27,667 bases of DNA from an uncultured Clostridia bacterium (GTDB taxonomy: Bacteria > Bacillota > Clostridia > Oscillospirales > Ruminococcaceae): NCBI GenBank assembly GCA_946533615.1, contig CAMNBY010000271.1:1-27667 (forward strand), read 5' to 3'. A model generated the notes under the pieces. That model had not been told where the DNA came from. It saw only the letters and a list, made by a program, of their open reading frames with translations, and made no database searches. A program made the position numbers and the translations under genes. This document shows positions 23,851-27,667 of this stretch, piece after piece (position 1 is the first letter of the stretch; the number at the start of each line of letters is the position of its first letter).

Positions 23851-24954
23851 ATGGACAGAACAAAAGAAATAGTAAAAGTCAGCTATCGGGGGATCGCGGT
23901 CAATGCGCTGCTGGTGATCTTTAAGGCCATCGTCGGCTTCGCCGCAGGGTCGATCTCTATTATCCTCGATGCCGTCAACAACCTGAGCGACGTTCTGTCT
24001 TCCGTTATAACTATCGTCGGAACAAAGCTGGCAGGCAGAGGCCCCGACAGAGAACACCCTTACGGCCACGGAAGGATAGAGTATATCACCTCGCTGGTGA
24101 TTGCGCTGATCGTGCTTATCGCAGGCGTTACGTCCCTGCGTGAGGCCGCAGGAAAGATCATGAAGCCGTCGGCGCCCGAATTTACCGTGGTCTCCGTTAT
24201 AATAATCGCAGCAGGTGTGCTGGTCAAGTTCTTCCTTGGGCGCTACTTCTCGGCTATGGGCAAAAAGCTTGATTCAGGCTCGCTCTCAGCCTCGGGCAAG
24301 GACGCCTCGTTCGACGCCGTCATCTCCACCGCTACGCTGGTGTCCGCCGTGATAATGATGACCGTCGGGCTGAATATCGAGGGCTGGCTGGGCGCTGTGA
24401 TCTCGCTGTTCATCATCAGGGCCGGTATCGAGATCATAACCGAAACGCTGGACAATATCATCGGCGTGAGAACAGACAAGGAGCTTTCTACAGGCATCAA
24501 AAACAAGATCAATTCTTTTCCGCAGGTACACGGCAGCCACGACCTGATACTGCACAGCTACGGCCCCTCGGAGACTCTGGGCTCGGTGCATATCGAGGTC
24601 GATGACACACTGACCGCCGCCGAGATCGACGAGCTGAGCCGCTGCATAACCGCTGAGGTCTATAGGGATTTTTCGGTATATCTGACCATAGGCATCTACG
24701 CCACAAACACCTCCGACGAGCTGAGCTCGCGTATGCGCCAGCGCCTGACGGAGCTTGTAAAATCTGACGACATGATAATCGAGATGCACGGCTTTTACGT
24801 TGACAGGGAAAAGAGCGCCGTGACCTTCGACGTGATCTACAGCTATGACGAGAAGGACCCGAAGGGCGCAGTTGAACGCCTGAAAGCCCAGCTCGAAAAG
24901 GACTTCCCGGAATACAGCTTCTTCCCGAACCTCGACAGAGATTTCTCGGACTGA
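23851..24954 (+). CDS. Cation diffusion facilitator (divalent metal exporter)
   Basis: CDF proteins are dimeric proton-coupled exporters of Zn, Mn, Fe, Co or Cd. The 367-aa protein has six predicted membrane segments, the loop motif EHPYGHGRIEY (H69, H73) and a cytoplasmic C-terminal domain with the usual fold (LHSYGPSETLGSVHIEVD), followed by an extra ~80-residue portion. The transport site is N43-xxx-D47 in the second helix and D151-xxx-D155 in the fifth. The absence of the His usual in zinc-specific members points toward Mn or Fe, as an inference. A GGGGGTG ribosome site lies before the ATG. The gene follows the radical SAM gene after 68 nt, which contains fragments of the heptad repeat. 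Confidence 0.92.
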   Translation: MDRTKEIVKVSYRGIAVNALLVIFKAIVGFAAGSISIILDAVNNLSDVLSSVITIVGTKLAGRGPDREHPYGHGRIEYITSLVIALIVLIAGVTSLREAAGKIMKPSAPEFTVVSVIIIAAGVLVKFFLGRYFSAMGKKLDSGSLSASGKDASFDAVISTATLVSAVIMMTVGLNIEGWLGAVISLFIIRAGIEIITETLDNIIGVRTDKELSTGIKNKINSFPQVHGSHDLILHSYGPSETLGSVHIEVDDTLTAAEIDELSRCITAEVYRDFSVYLTIGIYATNTSDELSSRMRQRLTELVKSDDMIIEMHGFYVDREKSAVTFDVIYSYDEKDPKGAVERLKAQLEKDFPEYSFFPNLDRDFSD

Positions 24955-24959
24955 GCACT

Positions 24960-24986
24960 GATCGCAAGCGGCGTCAAGCCGCGATC
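24960..24986. other. GC-rich hairpin after the CDF gene
   Basis: GCGGC / GCCGC (24968-24972 with 24978-24982) is extended by GATC pairs at both ends across a 4-nt bulge. There is no T run, so it is not a standard terminator. Confidence 0.4.
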
Positions 24987-25005
24987 AACCGCTGCACGAT
25001 AAAAC

Positions 25006-25056
25006 AACAGGGGCTCCACCGAAACGGCAAAAACCGTCCTTGGCGGAGCCCCTGTT
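25006..25056. other. Compound 51-bp hairpin between CDF and the tRNA operon
   Basis: A perfect 12-bp outer stem (25006-25017 with 25045-25056) encloses an inner ACGG / CCGT stem (25024-25027 with 25034-25037). T runs are absent on the plus strand; on the minus strand GTTTTA follows it. It may act as a second terminator for the tRNA operon or be a small palindromic repeat element. Confidence 0.5.
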
Positions 25057-25098
25057 CCCAGCTGTGCTTTTGCCGTTCGGGAGAGGCATATCACACAT

Positions 25099-25129
25099 AA
25101 AAAGCCCCTGCATCAGCGCAGGGGCTTTT
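25099..25129. terminator. Bidirectional rho-independent terminator
   Basis: A 12-bp stem (25100-25111 with 25118-25129) with a 6-nt loop has T-rich tails on both strands. It ends the minus-strand tRNA operon directly after tRNA-Gly and can stop plus-strand transcription from the CDF side. Confidence 0.88.
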
Positions 25130-25132
25130 GTT

Positions 25133-25208
25133 TGGAGCGGATTACGAGGCTCGAACTCGCTACCTCCACCTTGGCAAGGTGGCGCTCTACCAGATGAGCT
25201 AAATCCGC
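25133..25208 (-). tRNA. tRNA-Gly (GCC)
   Basis: A 76-nt cloverleaf with encoded CCA, acceptor GCGGATT/AATCCGC, D-arm GCTC...GAGC, anticodon loop TTGCCAA (GCC) and T-loop GTTCGAGCC. It is the last tRNA of the minus-strand operon. Confidence 0.96.
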
Positions 25209-25213
25209 ATTAT

Positions 25214-25289
25214 TGGTGCTTCCGGACGGAATCGAACCATCGACACGGGGATTTTCAGTCCCCTGCTCTACCGACTGAGCTACAGAAGC
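25214..25289 (-). tRNA. tRNA-Phe (GAA)
   Basis: A 76-nt cloverleaf with encoded CCA, acceptor GCTTCTG/CGGAAGC, anticodon stem GGGGA/TCCCC, loop CTGAAAA (GAA) and T-loop GTTCGATTC. It lies 5 nt upstream of tRNA-Gly in the transcript. Confidence 0.96.
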
Positions 25290-25293
25290 GTTT

Positions 25294-25370
25294 TGGCGAC
25301 CGGAATGGGGCTCGAACCCACGACCTCCAGCGTGACAGGCTGGCGTTCTAACCAGCTGAACTACCCGGCC
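25294..25370 (-). tRNA. tRNA-Asp (GTC)
   Basis: A 77-nt cloverleaf with encoded CCA, acceptor GGCCGGG/TCCGGTC with two G-U pairs, discriminator G73 as expected for Asp, anticodon loop CTGTCAC (GTC) and T-loop GTTCGAGCC. It is 4 nt from tRNA-Phe. Confidence 0.96.
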
Positions 25371-25387
25371 GAACTTCGCAGAACAAA

Positions 25388-25413
25388 ATGTTGAAGGACA
25401 CAGCCTTCAACAT
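25388..25413 (-). other. Perfect 10-bp hairpin in the Val-Asp tRNA spacer
   Basis: ATGTTGAAGG pairs with CCTTCAACAT around a 6-nt loop. In the minus-strand transcript it is followed by TTTGTTC, giving it the look of a weak terminator or an RNase processing hairpin between tRNA-Val and tRNA-Asp. Confidence 0.6.
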
Positions 25414-25425
25414 AAGTCTGCATAT

Positions 25426-25501
25426 TGGTGGGAACTATAGGGCTCGAACCTATGACCCTCTGCTTGTAAGGCAGATGCTCTCCCAGCTGAGCTAAGCTCC
25501 C
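25426..25501 (-). tRNA. tRNA-Val (TAC)
   Basis: A 76-nt cloverleaf with encoded CCA, acceptor GGGAGCT/AGTTCCC, D-arm GCTC...GAGC, anticodon loop CTTACAA (TAC) and T-loop GTTCGAGCC. It is first in the operon, 55 nt before tRNA-Asp. Confidence 0.96.
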
Positions 25502-25525
25502 ATTATTGCGTTTGCAACATAAATT

Positions 25526-25554
25526 ATTATACTCTTTTTGTCCCCCTTTGTCAA
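25526..25554 (-). promoter_or_regulatory. Perfect-consensus sigma-A promoter of the tRNA operon
   Basis: On the minus strand TTGACA (25554-25549) and TATAAT (25531-25526) are spaced by 17 bp. They drive Val-Asp-Phe-Gly, ending at the terminator at 25099-25129. Confidence 0.9.
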
Positions 25555-25661
25555 GGGCTTTTTCAAGATTTTTTCAACTTTGTGTATTATGCCTATAGCC
25601 TTTCAAATTTTTTTGTGAGATGGATACAGTTTTCACAACCCAGCTTTGGTGAGTTGTATAA

Positions 25662-25690
25662 TTGACTTAAATCATGCACCGTGGTATAAT
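25662..25690 (+). promoter_or_regulatory. Predicted promoter of the CAP-domain protein gene
   Basis: TTGACT (25662-25667) and TATAAT (25685-25690) are spaced by 17 bp with a TGG extension. Two further TATAAT hexamers follow at 25691-25696 and 25699-25704, so the exact start may vary. The leader is about 54 nt. Confidence 0.75.
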
Positions 25691-25750
25691 TATAATAGTA
25701 TAATATGCACAAACAACACCGATCATATAATCTCTACAGGAGGAAGAACA

Positions 25751-27667
25751 ATGAGAATGCCAAAGCTATTAGCAGCACTGACAGCCTGCGCCTGTATGCT
25801 GGCCTGCGCTCCTGCTCTGCCCGAAACGGCTCAGGTCGCCCTGACCGCCGAGGCTGCCGCTTCGACAGCACAGGTCGTGTATGACCTGAACACCCTTTCG
25901 CAGTTCAAGAGGACCATGAAGGATATCGCCACCGAGTATTCTAACGCAAGATACGCGGGCAGCACCTACGTCAACGGCGACAGCTCGACATATTACTCGC
26001 GCCCCGCCTCGACAAAGGCGCCCTACGACCAGGGCGTCCTCACCGCCGACACCCTCGAGGTAATGGAGAGCATGACCGACTTCTACCGCTATCTTGTGGG
26101 AGTCCCGAAGCTCACGAGCCACCTCGGCGGCGTCGAGAAGCTGCAGTACGAGTGCCTTGACAGAACGTTTGAATTCAATCACTATATCAGCAACGACAGC
26201 AAGCCCGCGGATATGAGCGACGAGCTCTGGGAGAAGGGCTTCAGCTGCACGCACAATATCCTTGCGTGGGGCTACACGCCGATGGGCGCCATCACGGGCT
26301 GGATGAACGAAGGCTACTCGCTGTCCTCGGGCAGCTTCAGCACCTTCGGGCACCGCTATGCACTCATCAACCCGAGATATTCGACGATCAGCTTCGGCTA
26401 CTGCGGCAGCACCGCCGTCGGCAGGGACGAGACATCTTCAAGCTCGCGCACGATGACCGACACCGCCTACGCCTTCCCCTGCCCGGGATATATGCCCGCA
26501 GAGCTGCTCTCGGCATCGGTCAGCGGCTGGAACCTTGACTTTGACACAAACAAGATCACCGTCTCCGACACCTCGGCTGTTGTCGTGACAGTCACGAACC
26601 TGAAAAGCGGCGAGAGCTATGAGTGTACGACCGCAAACGGCAAGCTCTCGGCAAGCTCGTCCTACGTCCGCTTTGCACAGCCCTCGGATTACAACACCTC
26701 GACAAGACAGTACGACTCGAACTACAAGGTCTCTGTCACGGGCCTGACGGACAAGGCCACAGGCAAGACCGCCGAGATCCGCTACGAGGTCGATTTCTTC
26801 AAGGTCAACGACTACGCGCCCTCTTATGTCAAGAGCGCAGGGCTGCGTTTTACAAATATCGGTATGTACCCCTCCCTCGCCACCGAGGACAACCTGAAAA
26901 AGCTGGCTGCCGTCCTGCCCAAGAAGGTCACTGTGACCACGGAGACAGGCCGCACCGTGACCATTCAGGCCTCGGGAAGCTGGAAGCTCGACATGACGAA
27001 CAAGTGCTTCACGAACTCGGCCGCCGCCTCGCAGCTGCCATCCGACATCACCGACAAGAACAATGTGCTGAAAAGCCTGAAGATAACCTATACCGAGCTT
27101 GACGATTACTACGGTATGTACTCCACCTTCTCGGCCTCGCCGAGGAGCCTGAAGGAGGGCGAGACACTCAAATTCAACGTACACGCCTATCTCTCGAATT
27201 GCAGTCAGTCGAGCATTTATAAGGTCACAGGCTCGAACGGCAGCTACACGGGCACAGAGGTCTACAACTCCGCGACCAGCCCCGAGTTCAGTACAAGCGG
27301 TAGTTATGATTACTTTACCGTAACAAACACCCGAGCGGCGATGAGCGGCGATTATCTCTGCCTGATGTACGCCCCCGAGGGCAGCTGGATAACTGACGCC
27401 TACTTCGGCAGGAGCCCCGTGACCGTGACGGTCTCGCACAAGTATGTTGACACCGTCACTCCGCCGACCTGCACAGCTCAGGGCTACACGACCCACAAGT
27501 GCTCCGTCTGCGGGAACACGGTCAAGGACACCTACACCGAAAAGCTGACGCACGATTACGTTGCCACCGTGACGCCTCCGACCTGCACGGCAGAGGGCTA
27601 CACAACGCATAAATGCTCGCTTTGCGGCGACACCTACACAGACACCCCGACAGCAAAGGCCGCTCAC
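25751..27667 (+). CDS. Secreted CAP-domain (SCP/PR-1-like) protein with Cys-rich repeats, 3' end cut by window edge
   Basis: The frame is open for 639 codons to the window edge with no stop. AGGAGGAAG lies just before the ATG and a signal peptide follows (MRMPKLLAALTACACMLACA, likely cleaved near AEAAAS). Residues about 40-230 resemble the CAP superfamily: MTDFYRYLVGVPKLTSHLG, EFNHYISNDSKPADM, ILAWGYTPMGAITGWMNEG and the signature GHRYALINPRYSTISFGY. These are secreted domains of varied and mostly unknown function in bacteria. Ig-like segments follow. The C-terminal part carries two copies of a repeat HxYVxTVTPPTCTAxGYTTHK with CSxCG, whose conserved Cys and His suggest metal binding or disulphides; more copies probably lie beyond the edge. 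A surface or matrix role is inferred. Confidence 0.8.
   Translation, partial: MRMPKLLAALTACACMLACAPALPETAQVALTAEAAASTAQVVYDLNTLSQFKRTMKDIATEYSNARYAGSTYVNGDSSTYYSRPASTKAPYDQGVLTADTLEVMESMTDFYRYLVGVPKLTSHLGGVEKLQYECLDRTFEFNHYISNDSKPADMSDELWEKGFSCTHNILAWGYTPMGAITGWMNEGYSLSSGSFSTFGHRYALINPRYSTISFGYCGSTAVGRDETSSSSRTMTDTAYAFPCPGYMPAELLSASVSGWNLDFDTNKITVSDTSAVVVTVTNLKSGESYECTTANGKLSASSSYVRFAQPSDYNTSTRQYDSNYKVSVTGLTDKATGKTAEIRYEVDFFKVNDYAPSYVKSAGLRFTNIGMYPSLATEDNLKKLAAVLPKKVTVTTETGRTVTIQASGSWKLDMTNKCFTNSAAASQLPSDITDKNNVLKSLKITYTELDDYYGMYSTFSASPRSLKEGETLKFNVHAYLSNCSQSSIYKVTGSNGSYTGTEVYNSATSPEFSTSGSYDYFTVTNTRAAMSGDYLCLMYAPEGSWITDAYFGRSPVTVTVSHKYVDTVTPPTCTAQGYTTHKCSVCGNTVKDTYTEKLTHDYVATVTPPTCTAEGYTTHKCSLCGDTYTDTPTAKAAH

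Overview
The window reads as a chromosomal segment of a Gram-positive anaerobe of the Ruminococcus/Oscillospiraceae type. The genes are GC-rich and the intergenic regions AT-rich. Shine-Dalgarno sites are strong, sigma-A promoters are close to consensus, CCA is encoded in the tRNA genes, and TTG starts occur. This placement is an inference from protein flavour and signals; no rRNA is present to confirm it.

Layout. (1) Positions 1-1477, minus strand: typA/bipA, cut by the window edge. (2) 1751-5663, plus strand: a self-contained two-gene unit of an MBOAT O-acyltransferase and a very large DHHW-domain protein, with a consensus promoter, a palindromic operator candidate and a terminator. (3) 5690-8483, minus strand: two single-gene units, a secreted transglutaminase-like protein with four Ig-like repeats and a zinc-ribbon membrane protein. 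(4) 8484-8990: gene-free DNA filled with small palindromes and 7-bp-period repeats. (5) 8991-18519, plus strand: a long run of co-directional genes: SGNH hydrolase, DUF4358 lipoprotein, second MBOAT, second DHHW protein, dusB, AEC permease, DEDDh exonuclease and tex. (6) 18641-22475: gltX, then a promoter/operator followed by ohrR and thrS. (7) 22655-24954: an unassigned radical SAM protein and a CDF metal transporter. (8) 25099-25554, minus strand: a tRNA operon, read in the order Val-Asp-Phe-Gly. (9) 25662-27667: promoter and 5' part of a secreted CAP-domain protein with Cys-rich C-terminal repeats, cut by the window edge.

How it fits together. The most distinctive content is two MBOAT-DHHW pairs close to a membrane-anchored SGNH protein and a DUF4358 lipoprotein. 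In known systems (AlgI/AlgJ/AlgX and PatA/PatB types) an MBOAT channels acyl groups across the membrane and an SGNH-fold partner transfers them to a glycan. The natural reading is therefore a surface-glycan O-acylation locus with two parallel modules, surrounded by other envelope proteins. The glycan and the acyl group cannot be read from the sequence. The second point of interest is the ohrR-thrS arrangement: a peroxide-sensing MarR regulator, with a likely autoregulatory operator over its -10 box, lies directly upstream of a threonyl-tRNA synthetase that lacks the N-terminal TGS domain but keeps its redox-sensitive editing-site cysteine.
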